Positions 1-11,217 of a stretch of 64,000 bases of DNA are shown here, piece after piece. A program made the translations under genes and the position numbers. Under the pieces are notes generated by a model. That model was not told the DNA's origin. It was given only the letters and a program-made list of their open reading frames with translations, and made no database searches. Source of the stretch: Carpediemonas membranifera (lineage: Eukaryota; Fornicata); assembly GCA_019828565.1 (NCBI GenBank), contig JAHDYR010000038.1, positions 372,001 through 436,000 of the forward strand, given 5' to 3'. Each line of letters opens with the position of its first letter. Within the stretch, counting starts at the first letter, position 1.

Positions 1-50
1 GGGGCGAAGTAGCTCAGCGTCGTGGCTGTCAACATGCTCAAGCGGGGTGA

Positions 51-292
51 CTCCGACCGCGATCGACCCACCCGGCCCGAAGGCTGCTCATGGGAGGACG
101 AGGGCCGTGCCGTCGCCGAGTATTCAGGGCCGCTGCACGACATATACGCTCCTCCCTGCTCTGCTTTGACCCCGTTACTGCCAACGAGATCAAGATGATG
201 AAGAGCGTCAAAACAATCGTCCGTTCCGGTCTCTTCCAGCTCTTCCTTAACGGACAAGGGAGGGTCGCACTTGTCGCCCCAACCATCCCCAT
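51..292 (+). pseudogene. Tc1/IS630-type transposase, 5' fragment split by a retrotransposon
   Basis: This open stretch reads into the transposase fragment at 11931 when the gypsy element and one copy of its 5-bp target duplication (CCCAT) are removed. The joined frame runs from ...VAPTIPI into TMRVCAWLGHDGILG, the usual beta-strand region of a DDE_3/IS630 transposase before its second catalytic Asp. The first catalytic Asp and the DNA-binding N-terminus are not recognisable, so this half is either degraded or starts outside the window. A stop at 48-50 closes the frame upstream. The assignment rests mainly on the better conserved right half. Confidence 0.55.
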
Positions 293-345
293 TGTCCCAA
301 TCAATTGATTAAACCTCTTTCGCTAGCTGTTCTATCCATACCACA
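293..345 (+). repeat. Left LTR (53 bp) of gypsy element 1
   Basis: The sequence is identical to 11878-11930, starts TGTCCC and ends CCACA. Target duplication CCCAT occupies 288-292. A 14-bp perfect palindrome (343-356, centred on GTGATCAC) straddles the LTR/internal junction, where a tRNA primer-binding site would normally lie. At 53 bp this is very short for an LTR. Confidence 0.85.
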
Positions 346-357
346 GTGATCACTGTC

Positions 358-2193
358 ATGGTTTTAGTCAGCAACAGCCGTTTAGACGAGTATCGTCTTC
401 ATGTTGCAAGCAAAAAGCAGCCGTCTAGCATCCTCTTTTTCCTCGGGAGCGAGAAACTAGCCGAAATCCGCGCGGCGTTCATCCCGACAACGAGATTCCC
501 AACATTCGAGGATTTCCAATGCTTCTTTGAGACAGAGATCCGTCCTCCCATTCATAAGCCTTCCGAGCAGAATGAACCCGAGAAGAACGACGACGACAAA
601 TCGGCCGAGGAGCTCAGCGCTCTCCTGGCCAAGCTCAAGGATATAGACACCCAAGCGGCCTCGATCGCTTCAGACGAGCTGAAGCAGGCCTTCATCACCG
701 CAGCCCTCAAGGCGGTCAGTCCGCCACCGACGGCCCCAGACACCTCGACCAACGCCTCAGAGCGCCTCTCGAGGGAGGAGCTCCGCGAGCGGGCGGACCT
801 CTTGCTCACCTACACCGCGTACTTCGAGCTGACACCCGCCCAGCGGGCCAACCCAGCCGCTCGCGCGGCGGCGATCCTGGAAAGGACCACGCTCACAGGT
901 GGAGACATCACCTCTATGCAGAAGATGTTCCTAGCTTTCGGCAAGCACTGTCGCCAGCTGAACCCCAAGTTCCCGACAGAAGAAAACGGTTACACGCCCC
1001 TCACCGAGAAGAGGCTGATATCCACGCTTTTCCGCGTGCTGACCCGCGGTTTTGACGTCACCGAAGCCGCCCTCGCCTTCGAGGATTTCGCCGACGGCGC
1101 CACCACCATCGATGACGTCCAGCACCGCATCCTGGCTTTGCCAACTAACTCCGATGGGACGATCGTCACGCCTTGGTCCTTCTGCCAGAGGACCTCCGGT
1201 CCCATGGCAGGCGCCAAGGTCCCCGCTACACCGGGCAACGGCCGCAAGACCTGCCGCGTCCACGGTCCCGGCGGCCACTCTACTGAAGAGTGCCGGCTGC
1301 TGAAGCGCCAGAGTCAGGCTAACAGAGCCACACCGGCGGGCCGCCAACCTCAAGATCCCCGCCAGGGCCAGGCCTCTCAACGCACACCACACCAAGCCTC
1401 AGCCGCCCAGCAGAACCAGTCACGCCAGCCGCAGGCAGTTGGTCCCCAACGACAGGCCGCTGGACAACCACAGCAGCCCCAGCAACCATCGACGTCGAAG
1501 GGTCCTTGGCAGTTCAGGCAGAACCCCAAGCAGGCCACACCATTCACACCGACACCCCCCAACAAGCCCCAACAAGGCAGCGTTCAGAACGTAGAGCATG
1601 CCGAGCACGCTTACTCGCCGGGCCGGCTTCTCCGGATTCCAGTGACGATAGGTGACACGCTTATCTCAGCGACGGTCGACCCTGGCTCCGTAGTGTCCAC
1701 CATCTCGCTGGACCTCGCCAACGCACTCGCCCAGTTTGGCAGGAGGGGCCCCGACATGGTCCAGCTGACGGGCCCTGACGACCAAGGTCTCCAGCAACAC
1801 GGCACCTTCGAGACAACGCTGGTCGCGGACCGCTTGGGCGACCGCCGAACGATCATCGATTGGCCCCTGCACGTCATCAGCGGCAGGGCCGATAAGGTCC
1901 TCATCGGCTCGGATATATTGTGGTTCTTAGGCCTCATGTCCGACGAGGGCATCATGCTTCGCCTCCGCCCGCAAGTTCACGACGGCGAGGACGAAGGCCT
2001 CCCCGACGACCAGACCGATGACTTCCACGCAGTCAACAACATCGTCAGCGACGACGCGGGCCCACTTGGCACACGCATCGCAAGCGACTTCCCGCTCAAA
2101 GCCGAGATGGCTGATGTCATCCGCCGGCACGCACCGGTATTCGGCGAGCTGCACCCTGACGGCGCCCAGATCGCCGCCGCAACGATTGACATC
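358..2193 (+). pseudogene. gypsy element 1: Gag, zinc knuckle, aspartic protease (5' part of polyprotein)
   Basis: The first ATG after the LTR is at 358. The N-terminal ~290 residues are an unrecognised Gag. A single knuckle at 1252-1293 has the spacing C-x2-H-x4-H-x4-C, with His replacing the second Cys of the usual CCHC. A Q/P-rich linker follows. The retroviral-type protease has its active-site motif DPGS at 1678-1689, where DTGA or DSGA is usual. The frame continues into the start of RT and is cut at 2193 by the LINE, leaving an artificial stop at 2247. The rest of the polyprotein resumes at 9285 (equivalently, after the second copy of the target duplication, at 9298). Confidence 0.85.
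2181..2193. repeat. 13-bp target-site duplication of the LINE (left copy)
   Basis: AACGATTGACATC occurs here and again at 9285-9297, directly after the A-rich LINE tail. It is gypsy pol sequence duplicated by LINE integration. The length is typical of target-primed reverse transcription. Confidence 0.93.
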
Positions 2194-2207
2194 ATATTTT
2201 CCGCACC

Positions 2208-5200
2208 ATGGGCAAAAGTAGTTCTGGCTACAGAGGCCCAATCTTAGCGAAAGACACTGGTCCGCAACCACAAAGTACCACTGCTGCTCAAAGCAGTATC
2301 GCCGACCAACGCTTCCTGACGAGGAAGCACCTCAAATATGTTTCATCCGCCCCTCCTGTCCTCAAAAGACAACTACTAGCAGGCATTGCCTTTATTGGGG
2401 ACCCCGTAATCATCCATCCCTTCAAAACTGAGCTTGCAACACACTCATCGACGGGCAATTTCGTCTCGGTGGCAATCCCAAACCTAAAACGGGACAACGC
2501 CCGCTATAAGCGGGCTAAGGATGCCTGTAATGACCTACTCCAAGATGCTGAGCACCTTGCAGCTGCATTTGGGCTCTCCATCCGGGAAGGTATCCTCAAA
2601 CTCTTTCCCCTCATTGCCTATGATCTTGTCCACACGGTTGGAACGCTTAAGGCTGCCCTAATCCACTGCAGGTTCACGGGACTCCCCCCAGCTAGCAGCA
2701 TGGACTGGAGCAAGTTCGCAGATTTCATCTCCGCCAGATGCCCTACAGTGTTAGACCAACGGAACGATCCTTGGCCTCCAACCATATCCACTGTCCCGAA
2801 CTCTCCGAGCCTGACATGGCAGGCAGTCGGTCAAAGAGAGCCTCTTGGTCCCCGCATCGCTCACTCCGGCCGGCCCGGCCCCATTGTATCTCCGGATGGT
2901 CTCAACCTCACGCCGTTCATGGGCCTCGAGGTAATCCACTTACTGTATGGCGCCTCTCCCGTGTTGGGAGGACATGCGATGACTGAGCTTTATGCCGAAT
3001 GGGGTGGAGCCACAGCGGCCGACCTTCAGTCTTCCTTATCGAATACCTTATCAGACAGCCTTATCTCTCCCATTCGCCGGAAGGCCTATCCAGTCGATGA
3101 CTCTACTATATCCATAAGTTCCTGTTCAAACTCTGATGTTGAGCTCGCAAGCCCGATCCCTGTTAGCGTGGAAGAGGTTGCGCGGCAGATTCGGAAAGAA
3201 ATATCGTCTTGCGAAGAGAACAGCATTTATCCATCATCCCCGATCGTAGCTGAGGAGCCTAACGCCCGTTGGGGCCCTCTCATGAGCATCCCAGTTCACG
3301 CCGACGGCAACTGTGGCCTTCACTCACTTGCTGTCTCTCTGGGTATGACGGGCCTGACGAGACGAGAAGCCGTGTCGAAACTTGCCTCCGCCATCCAGAA
3401 TGGTACAGTGGATCTTAACTCCTCGTGGAGATCCACGGTGCGCACTTTAACCACACACACCACCGCTAGCGACATTGGTAGTGCCTTCCTATCCACCACA
3501 GACCTCCGCAATATTGCATCGCTCTTTGGAAAAAATGTGCTTATTGCTCATCGATATGATGCCAACACAGTCTCAGTAACCATCCCAGCATTATCCGAGT
3601 TCTCTACACTTCCTCTCAATATTGACGCGCTCAAAACGATGCTCAAAACCGATTACATCCTCATTAGACTGAGTGCTCTGCACTTCACGCCTCTTTTTCC
3701 GTCTGTGAGGAGCGCAGAAGCAAGGCGCCTGCAATATGCTGAATATCGTCCAAGAAGAGCCCCCTCTAGTGTGGCTCGCAACAACATCGCCGCTGAAGGC
3801 CTCGATAGCGCCCCCTCTAGTGTGGCCCGCAACAACATCGCCGCTGAAGGCCTCGATAGCGCCCCCTCTAGTGTGGCTCGCAACAACATCGTCGCTGGAG
3901 GCCTCGATAGCGCCCCCTCTAGTGTGGCCCGCAACAACATCGCCGCTGGAGGCCTCGATAGCGCCCCCTCTAGTGTGGCCCGCAACAACATCGCCGCTGA
4001 AGGCCTCGATAGCGCCCCCTCTAGTGTGGCCCGCAACAACCGTGATGGCGTCCATGGCGCTCTCATAGGCTTGTCTGGCAAGAGAGAGGGTCCTGTTTCT
4101 CATATCCTAGTGGTCGACTTTGAAGGACTAGGAACTGCCGTAGACCGCAGAGCCACCAAACAGAGTCGCGTCTCATATCCCGTAGAGGCCGGCGCCACAC
4201 TCCTAGCCCGCGTCAAGGATCCTGAAACGGGGATAATGATGTGGGACGTCGCAGGGGTCCACTGGGGCGGCTTAGAAGTTGATATCCCAGCGCAGTTAAT
4301 GCAGACAGCTTTATACCAAGCGGCAGTTGTTCATGGGTGTCCTCCCATGAGCTTCAGAGTACACCCCGACCACCCCGGGATCTCATTCCCCAGCCCGACC
4401 GACTGGCTTCACCACCTCACGGTCATAGTGAGCTCCCTCCCGAACTGCATCATGGTCGCCAAAGACCCGAGACTTGAGAACTCCGTCCTAGAGTCATGGG
4501 TCTCGGAAAGCGATGCCCCCTTCCTTGACAAGGTCTATGACATAAGTGATCTAGAGTCCATAGACAAAAGATCCTTTGGGCATATCCATGACTACTGCCG
4601 TTCACCCGAGTTCTCTGAGGCGATGTCGATAGCCCAATGTCTCACAATGGTGAAGTGCCCCTGCCCGTACCACATTGGAACAGATCCAGGCTACCATTGT
4701 GCTCTCAGTGACACTGTAGCTTTCGCGGCGGTACTGCACACAGTCTCATGTCTCGACCGAACATCTAGGGGAGCTATCACATCCACGTACTCTGAAATCA
4801 CTGATGCATGGAGGAAAGACTTGGATGTCCTCATCGGCAACTGGTCCTCTCTCCTGCCCGACCTGGCCGTGCTACTACTCCAAGACCTCCACCTGCCAAC
4901 GCTTGAGGAGCTGCACCACATCCTCAAGGAGTACGTAATAGCACCTAAGGGTGGCTGCTCCTTCCCCACAGGTGATAGGGCCAGACAGGCTATGACGTGC
5001 CGTCAATTTATTGCAGTGCGGAGCCCAGCTCGGCGAGGGTGGGAATGGTTTGATCCTCTTGCCAAGATGATAGCGGTGGCGGATGCGGCAGGCATAGTCC
5101 CTCCAAACAGCCTAGAACAGCCATTCATCAGGATAGCGACGGTGAATAACGACAGCTCCTTCAGCAATCAGTTGACGGCTCAGCAAGTTTACTGGGAGTG

Positions 5201-6344
5201 CCCTCCTCACCGAGACCTACCGCAATCTGCTGCAGAGCTTCTGGCTCTCAACGTTCCTCCCTCGGCAGACAACTCCAAAGGAGTAGTCAAGAGGTCCTAC
5301 AGAGCGCCGGATCATTGGTTTCTAGTCCCGAGAATCCCCAACAAGCCAGTGCGAGGGCTCCGCAAAGTCAGACTGAGAGGGCCCATGACTCGAGGAGACA
5401 TGGATGCCCTCATACAGAAGGCAGAAACAGCATGGGTCAGCGAAGCGTGGGACCTTTCTCCGGTGTTCAAAGCTCTCCAGAGTGCCCGAGCTCACGACGG
5501 TAACTGGAGTAAGGTTGAGCCACCGGCTTCTTCCACGCCAGCTCCAAGCTTAGCCACGCGAGTCTCGCCTGCGACCTTCAGGAATCAGAGAGGGCGAAGT
5601 CAAGCAGGTAGACGACCAGTAAATGGTCACCTCTACTCGTGGAATTGCACATCACTCAACATCACCAAGATGACTCTTGCTCTAGTACAAGACGTGGACA
5701 TCATGGCCATTCAGGAGCTATGGTGGTGGGCCCAGTCCCCGGAGCTGCCCACAACGAATGACAAGGTCCTGCTATACCACGGAGTGATCAAGTCAGAGTC
5801 CGAGACAAAGCATCTAGGCGTAGGCATCATGCTGAGGAAGGAATTAGCTGAGCTCTGCACATACGTCGAGAACCAACCCCACTCTCCAAGGTTGATTCAA
5901 GCTGACCTAGGCTGCGTGTTTGTAACAGCTGGCAAACTGAAGGTCCGTGTCATGTCCATCTATAGTCCATGCACGGGAGCACAAGCCAAGAAAGAGTTCC
6001 ACACTCTACTGTCCTCCGAGGTGAAGAAAGCTATTGAGCAAGGGCTCCAAGTTCTTGTCATGGGAGACTTCAACACGAACCTACTAGATCCATCGACGCT
6101 GTGGGCTACCACCCTAAAGGAGTGTGGCTTGAGACTGGTAGTGCCCGACGGCCCGACCTTCATGGACAGAGTAATTGATGGCATCGCAGCAACACCTAAG
6201 CTGGCTGATCTCATCAAGAAGCCGCTCACAGTATCCCTTGAACCCAAAAGGACACAGAGCGGTTGTAGCAAGATCAGGCATAACGGGTTACTTTCGCACG
6301 AGGAGCAAGGCAACAGCAGTCCTCAACGAAAGACATGTGGCTAA
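2208..6344 (+). pseudogene. LINE ORF, 5' part: OTU-like protease, Maelstrom/DEDDh-like domain, APE endonuclease
   Basis: A 1378-residue frame. The OTU-like domain (about residues 355-505) has D366-x2-C369 in DGNCGLH and a terminal H492 in LHFTPL, the spacing expected of an OTU Asp/Cys/His set. Residues ~517-610 are six 17-residue repeats. At ~630-850 is an RNase-H-fold candidate with D637-x-E639, D753, and H830-x4-D835, which together form a complete DEDDh set. In the same domain C819-x2-H822-x8-C831 matches the C-x2-H-x8-C zinc spacing of Maelstrom proteins. From ~1145 an APE endonuclease has WNCTSLN, IQEL and MGDFN. The HRAVVA part of its SDHR motif lies in the next frame after a break near 6250. 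OTU and endonuclease assignments are firm; the Maelstrom-like one is motif-based. Confidence 0.75.
3757..4040 (+). repeat. 51-bp coding tandem repeat (about 6 copies)
   Basis: Units start near 3760, 3811, 3862, 3913, 3964 and 4015 and encode the 17-residue period APSSVARNNIAAEGLDS. Copies differ by only a few bases. The repeat forms a linker between the OTU-like and Maelstrom-like domains. The array is open in several frames because 51 is a multiple of three, so readings in other frames are shadows. Confidence 0.95.
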
Positions 6345-8911
6345 CGTACTTGAATGCAGCAAGGATCATCGAAAGGCGAGGACTCTCCTGAGGAACATCA
6401 GCCACCTTGATGTCGACCAAGCCTTTCAAAGCCTGACGTCGACTATCAACCGATGGGCGTTGGTGGACACTGCGGCCTCACATGAAGTGAGAGAAGTCGA
6501 GAGAGCAGAAGACTACGACCACTGGTTTGTCGCCGGAGAGCAGATCGGTATTTCCCCTGAACGGCTCTATGAGCTCATCATTGAGGATCATCGCCACCAA
6601 CATCAGCTCAAGGAGAGGACGAGCAGAGGCCCCCAAAGCTCTCGTGTGCTCTGAGCTATCATCAGCAATGCTATCAGTAGCGTTAGCATCCTCGGAGAGC
6701 CACGCCCACTCAACACTCAAAGCCTACCATGCCCGAGCCAAGCGAGTCTCTGAGAGCATGGATGTCATGTCCCCTGAATTCTTTAGATACGTCCATTGGA
6801 AGCTTTTTGAAGGGGCAGGCCAGAGTGTCTGGTCTTCGCAGAGACCTGGAAGGCTTACTCAGAGGACCCGGCCTTCCTGCTACCACCACAGTAGGAGGCA
6901 GAGTGATCACCAACCGAGAAGAAGTAGCCAAGGCCTTCGAGGAGTGGTATGCGTCAGTATCATATGTGGCAGGAGCAGTAGAACCATCCATCTCTCGCCC
7001 CCGATATAGAGCTCGAAATCACGGACACTCTCCTGGAAGGGGCTCTCAAATCTGCCAAGAATAGATCAGCCCCAGGCAGTGATGGACTAACCCCGGCAAT
7101 TTTCAAATATTGCCCAGTCCTCAAGGAGGCGCTCAAGACTCTGCTACAGAAGTGCATTGACCAACTCAAGACCCCAGCAGAGTGGCATACCGCCGTGGTA
7201 ATTCCATTGAAAAAGCCCGGCTCTACTAGCGATGCTCCTGTGGCGTTCAGACCTATCTCCCTACTTTCCACAGCCCACAAGGTGCTCGGCACAATGATGA
7301 TCCGCACGATTGACCGAGACAACCCTCTTCCCCCTGAACAATACGGTGCAAGGCCGGGTGTTTCATCGGTTGATGCACTATGGGCTATTGAGCACGCGAG
7401 ACGTGGGTTCAAAGCGACCCACATTGGGACTCTGGACGTGGCTAAGGCCTTTGACCGTGTCCCGAGGAGAGATGCATTGGACTCGTTGAGGGGGAACAGA
7501 AGGGCCATTGAGATGTTGAAGGAGATGCATTTGCACACAAGGATCTCTATGCGAGGTAGCAGCACTAGCGCCGCTACCAACACAGGAGTACGGCAAGGAT
7601 GCACCACTGCTCCCTTCATCTTCACAAGATACCTTGCGGAAGTCCCTCACATCATTGCAAGCTTAACCGCTCTAGGGAAGGAAGCAATTGAGAAGCTTCC
7701 TCCCGACATAGAGACCCTGAGACGAGTGGCAGCAAGGCCGTGCGTTCCCTGGATTGTCACAGTCCTGTTCGTTGATGACATTACAATAGTAGCTCCCTCC
7801 CTTAAGTGGTTGGAGGCAGCACTTACGGCGGCATGGACATGCATGCTAGCGCTATCCTTGGAGCCCAACGATAAGACCACCTATGTCTCAGAGGACGACA
7901 CCCCCTCCCTCACCATCCATGGCAATCCAGTCATTAAGAGAGACGCGGTCAAGCTCCTAGGGGTCCTCTTCGATACGTCCCGAGACTTCTCCACCCAGAA
8001 TAGGACTATGGGCGAAAGGATAGACAGAGAGCTACGACTACTGAGAGCTAGCGGCGTGATGCACTCCAAGTTCTGTCCTCGCATTGTAGAGGTCTACACC
8101 CTCCCCAAGCTGCTGTACGGGTGGAGCGTCTGGGCTAATCATAAGGCTGTCTCCCAGGTAGGCAAGCTTGCATCGGCAGCCCTAAGGATCAGCCCAACTG
8201 CATCGGAGGCGAAGTACCTGGAGCTAGGCTGGCTGCATCCAGAGGCAATGCTCCTGCTGGACAGATTCAAGCAAGGGGGTGAGATGGGCGAGAATCCATC
8301 CGGGCAAGGATCTCCCAGACTGCATTGCTGAGGCACAAGGCAGCCTTGGCCTGTCCCACTCCGACAGCCTTGACCTAGCAGCCTGTCGAGCAGCCCAGCT
8401 CTCTCACGACATAATCTGCCGTGGTAACAAAGTGGCTGTCAGGAGATACGTCACGGAGTCGGCACTCACCCGCCCTTTTACCCGCTCTAACTACCCGGCC
8501 AGGCAGCCATACCTCGACCATCTAACGGCTGGGCCAGCGAAGCGCCTCGCGATGCTACGGCTATCGTGTCTACCAATGCCAACGAGAGGGGCTCTTCCTG
8601 ACGCGTGGCAGCCGGTCAGGGGAATCCTACAGGACCTGAAGGATGAACCGGAAGCCGCCGCAGCTCTTGAGGCATGTCCTCTCTGTCAGGGTGAGGCCAT
8701 CGCCGCGGCTGTGATTGAGATCCTGACGTCCCCTACCAAGACCTTAGCAGTGCTGAGATCCAGGACGTGGGTTGTCCTGAACCAGACCCACTTGGCTAAG
8801 TGCGACCACTTCAAGATTAACCCCATCCTCCTTTTCAAGGACCCCCTGACCCTGAGCAGGCGTGACGACGCCAAGCTCACACATATGTTGAGTGTACTTT
8901 GTGACGCGTGA
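6250..8911 (+). pseudogene. LINE reverse transcriptase region, frame-disrupted
   Basis: Coding continues across shifted frames. The segment to 6654 holds the end of the endonuclease and a linker. 6729-7064 holds the region leading into RT. From about 7040 to 8331 is the RT itself, with PGSDGL (domain 0), AFRPISLL, LDVAKAFD (motif A), and VRQGC (motif B). The catalytic FVDD is at 7768-7779. From about 8290 to 8911 the frame moves again and ends with a CPLC...H...C cluster, a common LINE C-terminal zinc motif. The many frame changes and an in-frame stop at 8331 mark it as decayed, or as poorly resolved sequence. Confidence 0.85.
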
Positions 8912-9284
8912 CTGGTAGGTTCCCTCGCTTACATAGGAAAACGCCACCGTCCTCCCCGGTCTCAGGACCTCCTCGATCATCGTCCTGAGGGAGCCCCATC
9001 GGGCTCGGAGCACAGAGTCCCGCAGCGCCAAGAGCTGGAAGTTGTGAGCTGGCCGACCCGCGTGGGTCATCTTTTTACCCTTCTTCGAAGGGGTTTTAGG
9101 CCCTCCTCTCCCTGCAGCTTCAGAACAGTACTCTTGGGCGCCGCAGCTCTGGCTTCCAATGTTATGAGAACCGTTGCCCTCCTGCGGCTGATCACCGCTC
9201 GTCTGGCTCGGGTTGTGGCCAGTGCCTGGAGGTGGACACCCCGGCACTGTATCAAAAAATAAACTCAAAAACTCAAAAACTCAA
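8912..9284 (+). other. LINE 3' untranslated region and A-rich tail
   Basis: No protein is recognised in either strand; an antisense frame of 174 codons here looks like a shadow. The last ~32 bases are short ACTCAAAA-type tandem repeats ending exactly at the target duplication, as in LINEs whose tail is a simple repeat rather than pure poly(A). Confidence 0.7.
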
Positions 9285-11217
9285 AACGATTGACATCGTG
9301 CCAGGCGCACCCCTACCCAACCATGCCCCTCGACCGCTCACGGCATCCACCGCCGAAAGAGTGCACGAGATTATCGACGACATGGACAGACAGGGCATCG
9401 TACGCGATTCCTACAGCCACGTGGCATCCGCAGCCGTCATCGTAGTGAAGAAGTCAAGCGAGTTACGACTTTGCGCCGACTACCGCGAGCTTAACTCGGT
9501 AACTACACCAGACAGGTTCCCCCTCGCAGATATCCGCACCTTCACCAACGACTTCATCGGTGCCAAGTACTTCTTCGCTTGTGACCTCCGGTCAGGTTTT
9601 CATCAAATGCCAGTACGCGAAGACCACAAGTACCTCACCGCTATAACGCTGCCAGGCCGGTTCAAAGAGTACAACTTTGCACCCTTTGGTCTTCGTAACC
9701 TACCGTCACAGTTCCAGCGGGCCATCCAGGCAATCCTTGCCCCTGTGCGCGCCGACGGTACGAAGAACTACATCGATGACATCTTTGGTCGAGCCAAGAC
9801 ACCTCAGGAGCTTCTAGACCACGTCGACCGCCTACTCTGTATCGCAGAGGAACGCAACGTCCGCCTCCGCGGCGACAAGTGTGTCTTCGGGGCGACGTCT
9901 ATCGAGATCCTCGGCGATATCGTCGATGGCAAGGGCCGCCGCATGAGCCCTACTCGTGTCAGATCCATGCAGGACCTCGCCGCACCTCACTCGGTCAAGG
10001 ACCTACGCATGATCATCGGTATGTTCACATACCTCAGTGACTATATCCCCGACTGCCAGACACGCCTCAAGCCGCTCCAGGCCTTGGTCAGCAAGGTCCC
10101 ACCCTACACCTTCAACGACTGGGACGACACGCTTCAGGCTCTGTTTGATCAGCTCAAGCAGGCCGTGACAGACGAAGAGGTCCTCGCCCATCCGGACCAG
10201 AGCAGGCCCTGGCGCCTCGAGACCGACGCCTCTCTCGAAGGCATCGGCGGTGTCTTACTGCAGCTTGACTCGGACAACACATGGCGCGTCGTGTCATTCT
10301 TCTCAAAGGTCTTCAACGACACACAGTCGCGTTGGTGCACGTACGACCAGGAGCTGTTCGCGATCATCTACTGCCTCACTCGGCCTGACCTCTCGCCCAT
10401 CTTTAGAGTCCACCAGGACCTGACGATCTGGACGGACCACCGCAACTTGGTCTACCTGCACTCCAAGGCTGGCCAGGAAAACCGTAAGCACCTCCGCTGG
10501 CTGCTTATGATCCAAGAGTTCGAGTTCGTCATCAGACACATCGCAGGCGCGCAGAACACACTGGCCGACGCACTCAGTCGATACAACCCGCAGGCCACAG
10601 TCACGCAGGTCAACAACGTCTCAGAGGCCGAGCTCGACGAAGACGCCAAGCGCAAGATCGTGCAAGAAGCTCACCGATACCACGAGGGCGAGCAGGCCAC
10701 CATCAGGAACGTCCGCCAGCTTGGGCACGATTGGCCAGGCCTCCACTCCGACGTGCACGCAGTCGTGTCAACCTGCGTGTACTGCGCTAAGGCACGCCTC
10801 TCCGCTTTCATTAAGACCACAACGCAGTCTTCTCTGCGCGACCGACCCTTCCAGACCATCGCTGTAGACACCATGGGTCCTTTCCCTGTCGACTCCGAGG
10901 GTTTCAGATACATCGTGGTGGCAACCGACATGTTTACCCGCTTCACGGAGCTCATCCCCACAGCTTCCAACAACGCGACGACGGTCGGGCTGGCACTTTG
11001 GTCCATCATCGGACGCTACGGTGTGCCTCGCGAGTTCCTTTCGGACAACGGCCCCGAGTACCGCAATCGGATGATAGAAGCTTTCCTTGATCGCTTGCAG
11101 GTCACGTACCACCGGACAATCCCTTTCCACCCTCAGTCAAACGGCCTGGCCGAGAGACGCAACCAGGAAGGTAAGGAAGGTCAAGCGACACTTACGTGTG
11201 CTCTGTCTGATGTTTGA
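9285..11217 (+). pseudogene. gypsy element 1: reverse transcriptase, RNase H, integrase core
   Basis: Resumes the polyprotein cut at 2193; the first bases are the second copy of the LINE target duplication. RT carries LCADYRELN and the catalytic YIDD at 9769-9780. RNase H has ETDAS, the YDQELFAI helix and ending ADALSRY. Integrase has an H-H-C-C zinc motif (HDWPGLH...CVYCAK) and the DDE core with VDTMGP, LSDNGPEY and the Glu of NGLAERRN. After that Glu the frame is lost by one extra G in the run at 11166-11167 and stops at 11217. The C-terminal third of integrase is in the next frame. Confidence 0.9.

Larger units (their letters stand above)
2194..9284 (+). mobile_element. Non-LTR retrotransposon (LINE) with OTU and Maelstrom/DEDDh-like domains
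   Basis: A 7.1-kb insertion within gypsy pol, bounded by a 13-bp target duplication and ending in short A-rich tandem repeats (ACTCAAAA units, 9253-9284). It encodes, in order, an unrecognised N-terminal region, an OTU-like cysteine protease, a 51-bp tandem repeat, a Maelstrom/DEDDh exonuclease-like domain, an APE-type endonuclease, a reverse transcriptase and a C-terminal Cys motif. The frame changes at least four times after the endonuclease (near 6250, 6640-6730, 7020 and 8290), so this copy is inactive as sequenced. It must be younger than the gypsy insertion that hosts it. Confidence 0.9.

Noticed and set aside
1-80. tRNA-like sequence (GGGGCGAAGTAGCTCAGC with a later GATCGACCC)
   Set aside because: A-box and B-box words are present, but the T-arm stem does not pair and no 3' acceptor strand complementary to the 5' end follows.
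3591-4103. Long minus-strand and alternative-frame ORFs over the 51-bp repeat
   Set aside because: The repeat length is a multiple of three, so every frame without a stop stays open; they have no recognisable content and are shadows of the LINE ORF. The array is also not a CRISPR: no spacers, and it is coding.
8744-9268. 174-codon minus-strand ORF at the LINE 3' end
   Set aside because: It overlaps the 3' coding end and UTR of the LINE on the opposite strand and has no recognisable domain.
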